DNA of 45,218 bases from Lachnospiraceae bacterium (GCA_029007885.1 JAQXIR010000065.1:1-45218); one strand, 5' to 3'. Counted from the stretch's first letter, positions 1 to 7,914 are shown. A program made the numbers and translations. Notes: generated from the letters alone by a model not told the origin.

Positions 1-67
1 GTAAGGAAAGGTGAAGGATGTGTGATCTAAATCAGTATTCGGTTTTGAAGGTATAAAGCCTTCATAA
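1..67. other. spacer upstream of tRNA cluster
   Basis: No gene is visible here. A small hairpin (AAGG/CCTT, about 49-63) lies just before tRNA-Asn. The wording resembles spacer that follows rRNA operons in related bacteria, but no rRNA sequence can be confirmed inside the window. Confidence 0.2.
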
Positions 68-139
68 TCCTCGATAGCTCAGCGGTAGAGCATTCGGCTG
101 TTAACCGAAGGGTCGTAGGTTCGAACCCTACTCGGGGAG
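68..139 (+). tRNA. tRNA-Asn (GTT)
   Basis: A full cloverleaf can be drawn. The acceptor stem TCCTCGA pairs with TCGGGGA with one G-T pair. The anticodon stem TTCGG/CCGAA encloses CTGTTAA with anticodon GTT, and the T arm carries GGTTCGAACCC. The discriminator base is G and no CCA is encoded. It is the first of three tRNA genes in a row. Confidence 0.96.
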
Positions 140-150
140 TAGTAAATGAA

Positions 151-189
151 GTTCTTGTAAGGCAGCAAAGGACGCTGCCTAATAAGAAC
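151..189 (+). other. hairpin in tRNA spacer
   Basis: AGGCAGC (160-166) pairs with GCTGCCT (174-180), and the outer GTTCTT (151-156) pairs with AAGAAC (184-189). No T-run follows, so this is more likely a processing structure in a tRNA precursor than a terminator. Confidence 0.4.
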
Positions 190-230
190 TAAGAGCGTAT
201 GCTTTTTCGAAGCAGTCCACAGAAAAGTAA

Positions 231-302
231 GGCTCCGTGGTCAAGCGGTCAAGACATCGCCCTTTCACGGCGGTAACACGGGTTCGATTCCCGTCGGAGT
301 CA
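231..302 (+). tRNA. tRNA-Glu (TTC)
   Basis: The acceptor stem GGCTCCG pairs with CGGAGTC with one G-T pair. The anticodon loop reads CTTTCAC with anticodon TTC, and the T arm is GGGTTCGATTCCC. CCA is not encoded. It sits between tRNA-Asn and tRNA-Cys on the same strand and is probably co-transcribed with them. Confidence 0.96.
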
Positions 303-345
303 TTTTTTATGAGAATCATCATAAAATAGTAAAAACTAAAAATAT

Positions 346-416
346 GGCGCCATGGCCAAGTGGTAAGGCAAAGGTCTGCAACACCTCTATCACCAGTTCA
401 AATCTGGTTGGCGCCT
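346..416 (+). tRNA. tRNA-Cys (GCA)
   Basis: The acceptor stem GGCGCCA pairs perfectly with TGGCGCC and the discriminator is T, as expected for bacterial tRNA-Cys. The anticodon stem AGGT/ACCT encloses CTGCAAC with anticodon GCA. It is the last tRNA of the cluster and is followed at once by a terminator. Confidence 0.96.
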
Positions 417-418
417 CT

Positions 419-450
419 CAAACCCCTTGAAACAATTCTGGGGGTTTTAT
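419..450 (+). terminator. terminator of tRNA cluster
   Basis: AAACCCC (420-426) pairs with GGGGTTT (439-445) and is followed by a T-rich tail. It lies directly after tRNA-Cys. Confidence 0.8.
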
Positions 451-492
451 TTATGTTTTCTGTAAATAAATAGAAATATGAGTAAAAAATAT

Positions 493-533
493 CCAAATAG
501 TCAAATATAGGTATCGGGTAGGAAAAGTATAAT
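493..533 (+). promoter_or_regulatory. probable promoter of XRE-agrAC operon
   Basis: A consensus -10 box TATAAT lies at 528-533, about 50 bases before the first gene. No good -35 box is present at 16-18 bases. Instead CAAATA occurs twice close upstream (about 494-506), which could mark an activator site. The box is seen; its regulation is inferred. Confidence 0.4.
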
Positions 534-584
534 TTCGTAAAATTTATCTATGATATTACAAAGCAGTTTTGAGAGGATTCTTAA

Positions 585-1274
585 ATGTGTAATATGTATG
601 ATGAATTTTTGCGGCGAGTAGAGCAGTACCGATTTCTATATAAAATGACGCAGGAAGAAGTAAGTAATAAAATAGGGATTACACAGAGCCAATTCAGCAA
701 AATGGAATTGGGGAAGACGATATTTCCGAATCATGTTTTAAAGAGTTTAAGCGACATGAATTGGGATATTGATTACCTGGTTACAGGAAAAGAGACACCA
801 AAACAATCTTCGGAAATAATTGAGATTTTAAATCAATATGAAACAGAAAATAGAGAAGAATTTTTACAACTGATACTATGGACTTTAAAACAAGGGATCC
901 ATAAACAGGAAAAGGAGATTGACTCTGAAATAAAGTGCGAGATGCAAGTCCTTTTCTGCAGAAACAATCATGAGAAAAGCACTTCTCTTCTATATGAGGT
1001 CCGTGAAGTATTGGGATTGTCTCAACATGCTATGGCTGAAAAACTGGGTGTAAATATCAAAAAATATCGTATGCTTGAAAAGGAAATCATTCAGCCGGAT
1101 GCGGAATTGCTGGTTCAGATTTATAAAATCAGTGGATGTAAGCCAACTTTATTTCTTTACAAAGAGAGGATGGAAGAGACAATTATTAATGATTTGTGGA
1201 CGGCAGTCAGACCGGAAATCAGGAATGAATTAATCACATTTTTAAAACAGGCAGAACAATTACTTGGAAGATAA
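585..1274 (+). CDS. XRE-type regulator with two HTH domains
   Basis: This 229-residue protein carries an XRE helix-turn-helix near the N terminus (about residues 9-65, with the pattern TQEEVSNKIGITQSQFSKME). A second XRE-like HTH lies near residues 135-190 (LGLSQHAMAEKLGVNIKKYRMLE). No sensor domain is visible between them. The ATG follows GAGAGG by 8 bases. The gene ends 11 bases before the response regulator, so the three rightward genes probably form one operon. It is likely a DNA-binding regulator tied to the agr-like system. Standard staphylococcal agr loci have no such gene. The target is unknown. Confidence 0.85.
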   Translation: MCNMYDEFLRRVEQYRFLYKMTQEEVSNKIGITQSQFSKMELGKTIFPNHVLKSLSDMNWDIDYLVTGKETPKQSSEIIEILNQYETENREEFLQLILWTLKQGIHKQEKEIDSEIKCEMQVLFCRNNHEKSTSLLYEVREVLGLSQHAMAEKLGVNIKKYRMLEKEIIQPDAELLVQIYKISGCKPTLFLYKERMEETIINDLWTAVRPEIRNELITFLKQAEQLLGR

Positions 1275-1285
1275 ATTGGAGCAAT

Positions 1286-2014
1286 ATGAAAAAGAATGTA
1301 CTTATTATAGAAGATAATATAAATCAGTTGAGAATGTTAAGAAAACTGGTTTTGGAAACAAGCGAAAACGCAGTGGTATATGCGGAAGCCAATTCTGCAG
1401 ATGCATATAAAGTACTAATGGAAAACACGATAGATGTCTTTCTTGTGGATATTATACTGGATACAACAAAACCGGGTGACACGTCTGGAATAAAACTGGT
1501 TGAAAAAATCAGAAATATTCCCAAATATATGTTTACTCCGGTTTTATTTATAACTTCACTGGAAGATCCCAAAAACTATGCTTATACGGATTTAAACTGT
1601 CTTGGATATGTTGAAAAGCCTTTTTCGGTAGAAAAGGTTAAGAAATTGCTTCAGAAAGCATTGAACTATACAACAGAAAAGGAAAAAGATATTACAATCT
1701 GTTTTCGAAGAGATGGAATTCTATATCCCATACATGTAAAGGAGATTGTTTATCTGGAGAGTCTAAACCATATTGTTAATGTTCATTTAAGTGACAGTAC
1801 TCTGCTGGAAGTTCCTTATATGACGTGCAAGCAGGTTTTGGAAGAAGACAGCTCCGATGTTTTATTTCAGTGCAGTAGAAATACTGTTGTAAATAAGGAG
1901 TATGTTTTAAATGTTGATGTAACCAACCGCTATATCACTTTAAAAGACGGATACGGAAGATTGGAAGTAGGAATCACTTTTAAGAAAAAGATATTGACGG
2001 AGTTTAAAGCATGA
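1286..2014 (+). CDS. AgrA-like LytTR response regulator
   Basis: The protein has an N-terminal receiver domain (residues 1-125) with the acidic pair E9/D10, the phospho-acceptor D55 in VFLVDIILD, and the switch lysine in GYVEKPF. A C-terminal LytTR DNA-binding domain follows (about 140-240, with VYLESLNHIVNVHL and NKEYV). Its length of 242 residues is typical of AgrA/ComE-type regulators. The stop codon overlaps the kinase start as ATGA, so translation is probably coupled. It should be phosphorylated by the neighbouring kinase and activate promoters with paired LytTR sites. No convincing LytTR direct repeats were found upstream of agrB. Confidence 0.92.
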   Translation: MKKNVLIIEDNINQLRMLRKLVLETSENAVVYAEANSADAYKVLMENTIDVFLVDIILDTTKPGDTSGIKLVEKIRNIPKYMFTPVLFITSLEDPKNYAYTDLNCLGYVEKPFSVEKVKKLLQKALNYTTEKEKDITICFRRDGILYPIHVKEIVYLESLNHIVNVHLSDSTLLEVPYMTCKQVLEEDSSDVLFQCSRNTVVNKEYVLNVDVTNRYITLKDGYGRLEVGITFKKKILTEFKA

Positions 2015-3294
2015 GTTCGGCTATTTATTCATTGTTAGAGATTTTATCAATGATGATATGTCTCAGTTATTTATATGGAAAACGTTTCAAATTGGATTTT
2101 CCAACAGTAATAGTCATATCACTGGACGTTATTTTAATGCAGGCAATTTTATACTTTGGTCTGCCTAGAATGGTATCGGCATTGATTTATCCGATTATCA
2201 TGATTTATTGCGGATTTGAATATGGATTTAAGATTAAAGAAATCATTGTAAATAATATATTGTATATGATTATTTTGGCGGGATTACAGTATGTATTTAT
2301 CCTCCTATATTTGATTATTTCAAAAGTAGAATATATGAATCCAATGGGATTTGTTATTGTCAATGCGATTATTCTATTAGTATTTGTCATGGTATTAAGA
2401 AAATGCCATTTAGAAAAAATATCTTTATATTTACAAAAAGAAGAAAGACTTCTGATTATATCTATTTTTTTATGTATTGCAATCATGCTGTATTGCATGT
2501 TTAGAATGAAAAGAGATAATGGAATGTATATGATAACATATGCATTTCTGGTTGCTAGTGGCGTTATGATTAGTTTATTAGCATCTAATCTTGGAAAATA
2601 TAAAATAAAAGCAGCAAAAGCAGAAACAGAACTAAAAGTGCATCAACTATATGCAGATTCTTTTCAGACTTTATTAGATAATATCAGACTCCGCCAGCAT
2701 GAATTTGATAATCATATTAATTCTATTTATAGCCAACACTATATCTATAAGACATATGATGAACTGGTAAAAGTTCAGAGAGAATATTGTGAAGTATTAG
2801 AAAAAGATAATCGGTATAATAAGCTCCTGACTTCCGGCAATTCCGTGTTGATTGGTTTCCTGTACGGGAAGTTCATGGAGATTGAAAAACAGGGAATTAA
2901 TATTGCCTATCAAGTGAATGTTCAGAAGCTTATCTGTGGTGTACCGATCTATAAAATTATAGAAATATTGGGTGATCTGATCAACAATGCAGTAGATGCA
3001 CTAAAGGCAGCAAAAGGACAGGATCAACTTTTTGTATCCGTTATAGAAACTGCCGATCAGATAGAACTGGAAGTTCGGAATGAAAGCGCATTTATCCGGT
3101 ATGAAGAGATTCGTTCCTTCTTTACAAAAGGATACAGTAAAAAAGGAAAGAACAGAGGACTTGGATTATATAATGTCAAACAGATTTGCGAAGAATATCA
3201 CTTAGATATTATTTGTGAGAATAAGAATATAGACGGGAATAACTGGCTTTCATTTATGATTAAGATAGTAAAAGAAACATTAGCAACGCAGTAG
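2011..3294 (+). CDS. AgrC-like GHKL sensor histidine kinase
   Basis: The first about 200 residues are strongly hydrophobic with six or so membrane segments, as in AgrC receptors for cyclic peptides. A linker then leads to the dimerisation/phosphorylation motif RQHEFDNH, whose first histidine is near residue 230. The HATPase_c domain of the GHKL type follows, with the N box DLINNAVDAL near residue 325 and the G box KGKNRGLGLYN near 390. The length of 427 residues fits AgrC. The start overlaps the regulator stop by 4 bases. The likely ligand is the peptide made by the converging agrBD unit. Its stop codon lies in the loop of the terminator hairpin. Confidence 0.92.
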   Translation: MSSAIYSLLEILSMMICLSYLYGKRFKLDFPTVIVISLDVILMQAILYFGLPRMVSALIYPIIMIYCGFEYGFKIKEIIVNNILYMIILAGLQYVFILLYLIISKVEYMNPMGFVIVNAIILLVFVMVLRKCHLEKISLYLQKEERLLIISIFLCIAIMLYCMFRMKRDNGMYMITYAFLVASGVMISLLASNLGKYKIKAAKAETELKVHQLYADSFQTLLDNIRLRQHEFDNHINSIYSQHYIYKTYDELVKVQREYCEVLEKDNRYNKLLTSGNSVLIGFLYGKFMEIEKQGINIAYQVNVQKLICGVPIYKIIEILGDLINNAVDALKAAKGQDQLFVSVIETADQIELEVRNESAFIRYEEIRSFFTKGYSKKGKNRGLGLYNVKQICEEYHLDIICENKNIDGNNWLSFMIKIVKETLATQ

Positions 3295-3309
3295 TGCTAA
3301 TGTTTCTTT
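3271..3309. terminator. bidirectional terminator between agrC and agrD
   Basis: A perfect 15-bp stem is formed by 3271-3285 and 3295-3309 around a 9-base loop that contains the agrC stop codon. T-runs follow on the plus strand (TTTCTTTTTTT) and, read the other way, on the minus strand. It ends both converging units. Confidence 0.9.
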
Positions 3310-3311
3310 TT

Positions 3312-3446
3312 TTATTCTTCCGGTTTCTCCGGATAAGGACATTCCCCTAGAAAAAGTGCACTGACACCATCAAAGTAAATAAAAATGGATAATGCCATGC
3401 ATCCGGTTAAGATTGCTTTTGATAAATTGAATAATTTCTGTTTCAT
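3312..3446 (-). CDS. AgrD-like cyclic peptide signal precursor
   Basis: This is a 44-residue peptide translated from the ATG at 3446, which overlaps the agrB stop (ATGA) and follows GGAG. It has a basic amphipathic start (MKQKLFNLSKAI), a hydrophobic middle, a candidate core SALFL (residues 29-33) and an acidic proline-rich tail GECPYPEKPEE. The tail lines up without gaps with the S. aureus AgrD tail DEVEVPKEL. On that reading the ring would close through Ser29 as a lactone. Cys36, the other possible nucleophile, has only two residues before the PxxPEE tail. The identity rests on its position next to AgrB and its architecture, and the processed signal is inferred. A longer frame reaching 3677 lies inside agrB and is not used. 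Confidence 0.85.
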   Translation of the reverse strand: MKQKLFNLSKAILTGCMALSIFIYFDGVSALFLGECPYPEKPEE

Positions 3447-3988
3447 ATTACAACTCCTTTTTTCTTTTGTTTTGCGGCTGCAAGTTGAAGGGTATGCAGT
3501 ACGACAACCCAGAATCCGGCAGCCATATAGGGACTCTCGGGTAATATGTACACTGCAATCAGGTAGAAAAAGATAAGTAAGAATGAGGAAGCCCTGACTT
3601 TTTGCACAGTCTTTTGCGGGAGCGGAAGACGATATACAGAAGTAACCGGACCGACCAGATAGACGGCAATCATGCAAAAGAAAAGAATAATCAACTGAAA
3701 AAACTTATTTATATAGAATTGAGGCAGTAGTGCAATGCACAGGTAAAGATAAATAAAAGAAGATAATAGACATGTGATATATGTTTTGCAATGTAATCCC
3801 CCGGTCACACTGCGTAATATACACATAATTGAAACAGCAAAGCAGTACAGCCCCAATTCCCGACGAAAAATAACAGCAAAAATGGCTAATTTACTGATTT
3901 CGGAAAATATCGTTTTAAACAGATATTCTAACTGTCCAATTTGATAGTCACTAAAGTGATATTGTTTTTTCAGTAATGCTCTCATCAT
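3443..3988 (-). CDS. AgrB-like signal peptide protease/exporter
   Basis: AgrB-family membrane endopeptidases cut the AgrD precursor at its C-terminal tail and help form the ring. This protein has the family signature RSVTGGLHCKTYITC, with catalytic His66 and Cys73 seven residues apart, exactly as H77/C84 in S. aureus AgrB. Several hydrophobic segments follow. The frame is open further upstream, but AGGGGAG precedes the ATG at 3988 by 7 bases, giving 181 residues, close to the family norm (about 190). It overlaps agrD by 4 bases. Unusually, the agrBD unit runs opposite to the regulator and kinase genes. Confidence 0.92.
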   Translation of the reverse strand: MMRALLKKQYHFSDYQIGQLEYLFKTIFSEISKLAIFAVIFRRELGLYCFAVSIMCILRSVTGGLHCKTYITCLLSSFIYLYLCIALLPQFYINKFFQLIILFFCMIAVYLVGPVTSVYRLPLPQKTVQKVRASSFLLIFFYLIAVYILPESPYMAAGFWVVVLHTLQLAAAKQKKKGVVI

Positions 3989-4012
3989 TATCATTCTCCC
4001 CTGACGCTTATC

Positions 4013-4040
4013 ATTGTAGAGGGGAAAATACGAAAAACTA
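4013..4040 (-). promoter_or_regulatory. possible agrBD promoter
   Basis: On the minus strand, TACAAT (4013-4018) lies 16 bases after a weak TAGTTT (4035-4040). The leader to the agrB ribosome site would be very short. The weak -35 would fit a regulator-dependent promoter, but no clear operator was identified. Confidence 0.35.
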
Positions 4041-4142
4041 TCCTTATTTGCTGAAATGTGAGAAAATGCGTCTGAACAATGGAGAGAATATTTATGTAAT
4101 TGATTTTGGGGGAAAACTGATTTATTCGGTGCCAAAAAATAG

Positions 4143-4170
4143 TAATTAGAGGCAAAATTTGTGGTAAAAT
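4143..4170 (+). promoter_or_regulatory. extended -10 promoter of panE-like gene
   Basis: TGGTAAAAT (4162-4170) is an extended -10 element 33 bases before the ATG. A -35-like TAATTA lies 16 bases upstream. Confidence 0.5.
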
Positions 4171-4202
4171 AGAAACATGAACAGGGAAAGGATATTGGAA
4201 CA

Positions 4203-5114
4203 ATGATAAAGAAAACAGCAATTGTAGGAATGGGAGCACTGGGACTTTTGTATGCAGACCAGATTGCATCTTTTCAAGGGAAGGAAAGCGTTTCATTTGT
4301 GATGGACCGCGAAAGAATTGAAAAATATAGTGGAACGGTTTTTGCTTGCAATGGCGTGGAAAAGAGATTTCAAATGGTGGAAGATACTAAAGCAACCCCG
4401 GCAGATTTGGTGATTGTGGCAGTAAAGTATAACGGACTTTCTTCTGCATTGGATACAATGCGGGGATGCATCGGAGAACATACGGTTATTATGTCAGTCA
4501 TGAACGGAATTGACAGTGAAGAGAAAATAGCGCAACGCTACGGAAGCAATCATATGATTTATACGGTGGCACAGGGGATGGACGCCATGAAGTTTGGCAG
4601 CAAACTGACTTACACAAAGATGGGCGAACTGCGCATAGGTGTGATTTTAGAAGAACAAAAGAAAAACCTGGAAACTGTCAAAGAATTTTTTGATGAAATC
4701 CGGATGCCATACACAATTGAAGAGGATATTTTGTATCGAATCTGGGGAAAATTCATGCTGAATGTAGGAATTAACCAGACATGTCTTGCCTTCGAAACAA
4801 ATTACGGTGGTACTTTGAAAGAGAACAGTGAAGAAAACAAAACCATGCTGGCTGCGATGCGGGAAGTAATTACGCTGGCAAACGCAAAAGGCATTCCTCT
4901 GTCTGAAAAAGATTTGGAGTATTATATTGAGATTGTGAAAACTCTTCTTCCGGAAGGAATGCCTTCCATGCGGCAGGACGGAGTGGCACATCGATATTCG
5001 GAAGTGGAAATGTTTGCAGGAACGGTGAAACGTCTGGCAGCAGAGTACGGAATTCAAACACCGGCAAATGATTTCCTATATAACCGGATTAAAGAGATAG
5101 AAGCTCAATATTAA
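4203..5114 (+). CDS. 2-dehydropantoate 2-reductase family protein
   Basis: This family uses NADPH to reduce ketopantoate to pantoate in pantothenate/CoA synthesis. The N terminus has the dinucleotide-binding motif IVGMGALG (residues 8-15). The conserved VKYNGL segment (VAVKYNGLSSAL) and the C-terminal ApbA_C region (WGKFMLNVGINQTCLAFETNYG) with the expected lysine and asparagine follow. The length of 303 residues is typical. No panB, panC or panD lies nearby, so it could be a PanE paralogue acting on another 2-oxo acid, and I leave the symbol open. It has its own promoter and is followed by a separate promoter for the next gene. Confidence 0.88.
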   Translation: MIKKTAIVGMGALGLLYADQIASFQGKESVSFVMDRERIEKYSGTVFACNGVEKRFQMVEDTKATPADLVIVAVKYNGLSSALDTMRGCIGEHTVIMSVMNGIDSEEKIAQRYGSNHMIYTVAQGMDAMKFGSKLTYTKMGELRIGVILEEQKKNLETVKEFFDEIRMPYTIEEDILYRIWGKFMLNVGINQTCLAFETNYGGTLKENSEENKTMLAAMREVITLANAKGIPLSEKDLEYYIEIVKTLLPEGMPSMRQDGVAHRYSEVEMFAGTVKRLAAEYGIQTPANDFLYNRIKEIEAQY

Positions 5115-5126
5115 TGATGGAACTAT

Positions 5127-5155
5127 TTGCGAAAAATGCGGTTTTACGTTATACT
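5127..5155 (+). promoter_or_regulatory. promoter of plsC-like gene
   Basis: TTGCGA (5127-5132), a 17-base spacer and TATACT (5150-5155) form a near-consensus sigma-A promoter. It overlaps the first codons of a longer TTG-started frame and so argues against that start. Confidence 0.75.
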
Positions 5156-5186
5156 GAGAAAAGAGAGATTTACAGGAGTTTTGAGT

Positions 5187-5942
5187 ATGCTTCGTTTTTA
5201 TTATGTGATTTTTATATCATTTCCGTTTATCATATATTACATCACGAAAGCGGTATATTACTATCGCCATGATGAACAATATGATGAGGAACAATGTTAT
5301 GACCTTGCGCAAAAACTGATTGAACGCTTTAAGAAAAATGCACGAATTCGCACCATCAGTTACGGGCAGCAACAACTTCCCAAAGAGGGCGGGTATATCA
5401 TGTATTCTAACCATCAGGGGAAATATGATGCACTGGGTATTATTTCCGTTCATGAAAAACCGTGTTCGGTGATTATGGATTCTGAAAGAAGCAAAATGCC
5501 TTTGGTAGATCAGTTTATGGATTTAATACGTGGCGTGCGTCTGGACAGAAACGATATCAAACAACAGTATGAGGCTTCTTTGGAAATTGCTCAAGGAGCT
5601 GAAAAGGGAAGACGCTATATTTATTTCCCGGAAGGCAAATACGAGCGAAACGGTAATAAATTACAGGATTTTCGAGCCGGTTCTTTCCGATGCGCAAAAC
5701 AGGCAAAGGTTCCGATTGTACCGGTTGCCATTTACGATTCGCATCTGGTATTTGATTTTAACTCGTTGCGAAAAGTAACAACGCAGGTATATTTTCTGGA
5801 CCCGATTTATTTTGAGGAATATGCACAGAAGACAACGAAAGAAATCAGTATTATGGTAAAAGAGCGAATTGAAGAGAAATTGCAATATCTCGAAGAACGC
5901 AGAAGAAAACTGGGACTTAATAAGAGCTTTAAAAAAATTTAA
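5187..5942 (+). CDS. 1-acyl-glycerol-3-phosphate acyltransferase (PlsC-like)
   Basis: The enzyme class moves an acyl chain to lysophosphatidic acid to form phosphatidic acid at the membrane. The catalytic HX4D box is seen as HQGKYD (H76, D81). The FPEG box that binds the phosphate is seen as FPEGKY, followed by a VPIVPVAIY strand. One membrane segment lies near the N terminus (YYVIFISFPFIIYYI). The ATG at 5187 is preceded by GGAG and gives 251 residues. The in-frame TTG at 5127 lies in the promoter. No other lipid gene is adjacent, so the acyl acceptor is inferred from the family. Confidence 0.88.
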   Translation: MLRFYYVIFISFPFIIYYITKAVYYYRHDEQYDEEQCYDLAQKLIERFKKNARIRTISYGQQQLPKEGGYIMYSNHQGKYDALGIISVHEKPCSVIMDSERSKMPLVDQFMDLIRGVRLDRNDIKQQYEASLEIAQGAEKGRRYIYFPEGKYERNGNKLQDFRAGSFRCAKQAKVPIVPVAIYDSHLVFDFNSLRKVTTQVYFLDPIYFEEYAQKTTKEISIMVKERIEEKLQYLEERRRKLGLNKSFKKI

Positions 5943-5982
5943 CAAATAACATATTAGGAAAGAAGATTCAGGAGGAAAACAA

Positions 5983-6522
5983 ATGAAACCATTAAAAGGA
6001 ACCAAAACAGAACAGAATTTACAGACAGCATTTGCAGGAGAATCGCAGGCACGTAATAAATATACGTATTACGCTTCTAAAGCAAAAAAGGAAGGATATG
6101 TTCAGATCGCCAATATTTTTGAAGAAACGGCAGCAAATGAAAAAGAACATGCAAAAATCTGGTTTAAATTGTTAAAAGACGGTATGCCGGATACCACAGC
6201 CAACTTAAAGGATGCGGCAGAAGGTGAAAACTACGAATGGACCGATATGTATGCAACTTTTGCAAAAGAAGCAAAAGAAGAAGGATTTGACGAGATTGCT
6301 GCTCTTTTTGAAGGTGTTGGTGCGATTGAAAAGGAACATGAAGAACGTTTCCGTAAATTATTAAGTAATGTAGAAGAGGGTGTAGTTTTCTCTAAAGACG
6401 GCGATACAATCTGGCAGTGCTCAAACTGCGGACATATCTGCATCGGAAAGAAAGCACCGGAAGTTTGTCCGGTATGCAATCACCCGCAGGCATATTTCCA
6501 GGTGAAAGCAGAAAACTACTAA
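5983..6522 (+). CDS. rbr: rubrerythrin
   Basis: Rubrerythrin is a peroxide-reducing enzyme of anaerobes. The N-terminal ferritin-like domain (residues 1-135) carries the di-iron ligands in the ExxH motifs (ANEKEHAK and AIEKEHEE) and further glutamates such as that in [11 protein letters not shown]. The C-terminal rubredoxin domain has CSNCG and CPVCN, four cysteines for one iron. The length of 179 residues and the domain order are normal. AGGAGG precedes the ATG. It probably uses electrons from a rubredoxin or ferredoxin elsewhere to detoxify hydrogen peroxide, consistent with a strict anaerobe. Confidence 0.97.
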   Translation: MKPLKGTKTEQNLQTAFAGESQARNKYTYYASKAKKEGYVQIANIFEETAANEKEHAKIWFKLLKDGMPDTTANLKDAAEGENYEWTDMYATFAKEAKEEGFDEIAALFEGVGAIEKEHEERFRKLLSNVEEGVVFSKDGDTIWQCSNCGHICIGKKAPEVCPVCNHPQAYFQVKAENY

Positions 6523-6554
6523 AATTAACAGATGGTTTTGAAATGGAGCGAAAA

Positions 6555-7295
6555 ATGAGTCCGGAAATCGAAAAACTGACAGAGATTATAAAAAACAGTG
6601 ATAATATTGTGTTTTTTGGAGGCGCCGGAGTCAGTACGGAATCCAATATTCCTGATTTCCGTAGTTCAAACGGATTATGGAATGAGAAATTAAAAATTAA
6701 TTTTACACCGGAGCAGCTTGTTTCGCATACCTTTTTCCTACAATATCCGGATGAGTTCTTTCGATTTTACAAAGATAAATTAATCTATCCGGATGCAAAA
6801 CCGAATGCGGCACATCTGGCACTTGCAAAGCTGGAAGAAATGGGCAAAGTAAAAGCAGTTGTTACGCAGAACATTGACGGACTTCATCAGGCAGCAGGTT
6901 CAAAAATAGTTTATGAACTTCACGGTTCAGTTCTTCGAAATTACTGCATGAAGTGTCATGCATTTTATGATGAGAAGTTTATTCTGGAATCAGAAGGAAT
7001 TCCGGTCTGTCCGGAATGCGGCGGCAGAGTAAAACCGGATGTGGTTTTGTATGAAGAAGGTTTGGATGATGCAATTATAAGCGGAGCCGTAAATGCGATT
7101 TCAAAGGCTGATACCCTGATTATCGGGGGAACATCGCTTGTTGTATATCCGGCAGCAGGACTGATTCATTATTTTAGAGGAAAGAATCTTGTGCTGATTA
7201 ATAAAAGCACAACATCGGCAGATGCGGATGCAGACCTTGTTATACATGATGCAATCGGAAAAGTGCTGGGTGAAGTAATGGAACATTTGTCTTAA
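6555..7295 (+). CDS. NAD-dependent protein deacylase (sirtuin)
   Basis: Sirtuins remove acyl groups from lysine using NAD+. Seen here are the NAD-binding GAGVSTESNIPDFRS, the QNIDGLHQ motif, the catalytic histidine in ELHGS, and a four-cysteine zinc site (CMKC and CPEC). The C-terminal GGTSLVVYPAA binds NAD. The ATG at 6555 has GGAG 6 bases upstream and gives 246 residues, typical of bacterial CobB/SrtN. An upstream in-frame ATG at 6543 has no clear ribosome site. The gene starts 32 bases after rubrerythrin and may be read with it. Substrates are unknown. Confidence 0.94.
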   Translation: MSPEIEKLTEIIKNSDNIVFFGGAGVSTESNIPDFRSSNGLWNEKLKINFTPEQLVSHTFFLQYPDEFFRFYKDKLIYPDAKPNAAHLALAKLEEMGKVKAVVTQNIDGLHQAAGSKIVYELHGSVLRNYCMKCHAFYDEKFILESEGIPVCPECGGRVKPDVVLYEEGLDDAIISGAVNAISKADTLIIGGTSLVVYPAAGLIHYFRGKNLVLINKSTTSADADADLVIHDAIGKVLGEVMEHLS

Positions 7296-7311
7296 CAGCG
7301 AGAGGTTTTGG

Positions 7312-7494
7312 ATGGATATTAATGTCGGTGATATTGTAAGATTAAAAAAGCAGCATCCATGTGGCAGCCATGAATGGGAAGTCCTGCGAATCGGAGCGGA
7401 CTTCCGTTTAAAATGTATGGGATGCGGTCATCAGATTATGATTGCCAGAAAAATAGTTGAAAAAAATGTAAAAGAAATTAAACCAAAGGCTTGA
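7312..7494 (+). CDS. DUF951 family protein
   Basis: This is a small 60-residue protein of the DUF951 family, common in Bacillota and usually near rpsF-ssb-rpsR or ychF. It is a compact beta-rich protein starting MDINVGDIVRLKK with conserved HPCG and W (HEWEVLRIG). A CMGCGH motif suggests a metal or nucleic-acid site. GAGAGG precedes the ATG, and the gene starts 16 bases after the sirtuin, so it is probably in the same transcript. The family has no established function. Confidence 0.88.
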   Translation: MDINVGDIVRLKKQHPCGSHEWEVLRIGADFRLKCMGCGHQIMIARKIVEKNVKEIKPKA

Positions 7495-7591
7495 TTTTTG
7501 CGAGGGCGTATGTTAACATATTAACTCGTGATATATTCAATTCCTTGCTCCATATATGTGGGGCCAGAGACCAAAAGGAGGTAACAATAGC

Positions 7592-7882
7592 ATGAACAAA
7601 TACGAATTAGCCGTTGTTGTTAGTGCGAAAATCGAAGATGAAGAAAGAGCAGCTACTATCGAAACAGTAAAAGCTGTGATTGAAAGATTCGGTGGAAAGA
7701 TTACAAACGTTGATGAATGGGGTAAGAAGAAGTTAGCTTACGAAGTTCAGAAAATGAAAGAAGCTTTCTACTACTTCATTCAGTTCGATGCAGAGTCTAC
7801 CACTCCGGTAGAAGTTGAAAACAGAATTCGCATTATGGACAACGTAATCAGATATTTATGCGTTAGACAGGATGAAGAATAA
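7592..7882 (+). CDS. rpsF: 30S ribosomal protein S6
   Basis: S6 binds S18 on the platform of the 30S subunit. The 96-residue protein starts MNKYELAVVV and shows the typical GGKITNVDEWGKKKLAYEVQKMKEAFYY-type pattern (within residues 30-65) and the MDNVIRYLCVR end. The chosen ATG is 14 bases after AAGGAGG. The frame is open 12 codons further up but without a ribosome site. The ssb and rpsR genes follow in the classic order. The 97-base upstream gap probably holds the operon promoter (for example TTGATT-17-TAACAT at about 7490), but none is clear. No S6/S18 leader motif could be confirmed by eye. Confidence 0.97.
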   Translation: MNKYELAVVVSAKIEDEERAATIETVKAVIERFGGKITNVDEWGKKKLAYEVQKMKEAFYYFIQFDAESTTPVEVENRIRIMDNVIRYLCVRQDEE

Positions 7883-7914
7883 GGTATATCCGATATACCG
7901 GAAAGAGAGAGCGT

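Noticed and set aside
3312-3677. 121-residue minus-strand frame covering the AgrD region
   Set aside because: Its first 77 codons lie inside agrB in another frame. The ATG at 3446 has the ribosome site and the AgrD architecture, so only the last 44 residues are kept.
5127-5186. TTG start adding 20 residues to the PlsC-like protein
   Set aside because: These codons overlap a strong promoter, and a ribosome site precedes the ATG at 5187.
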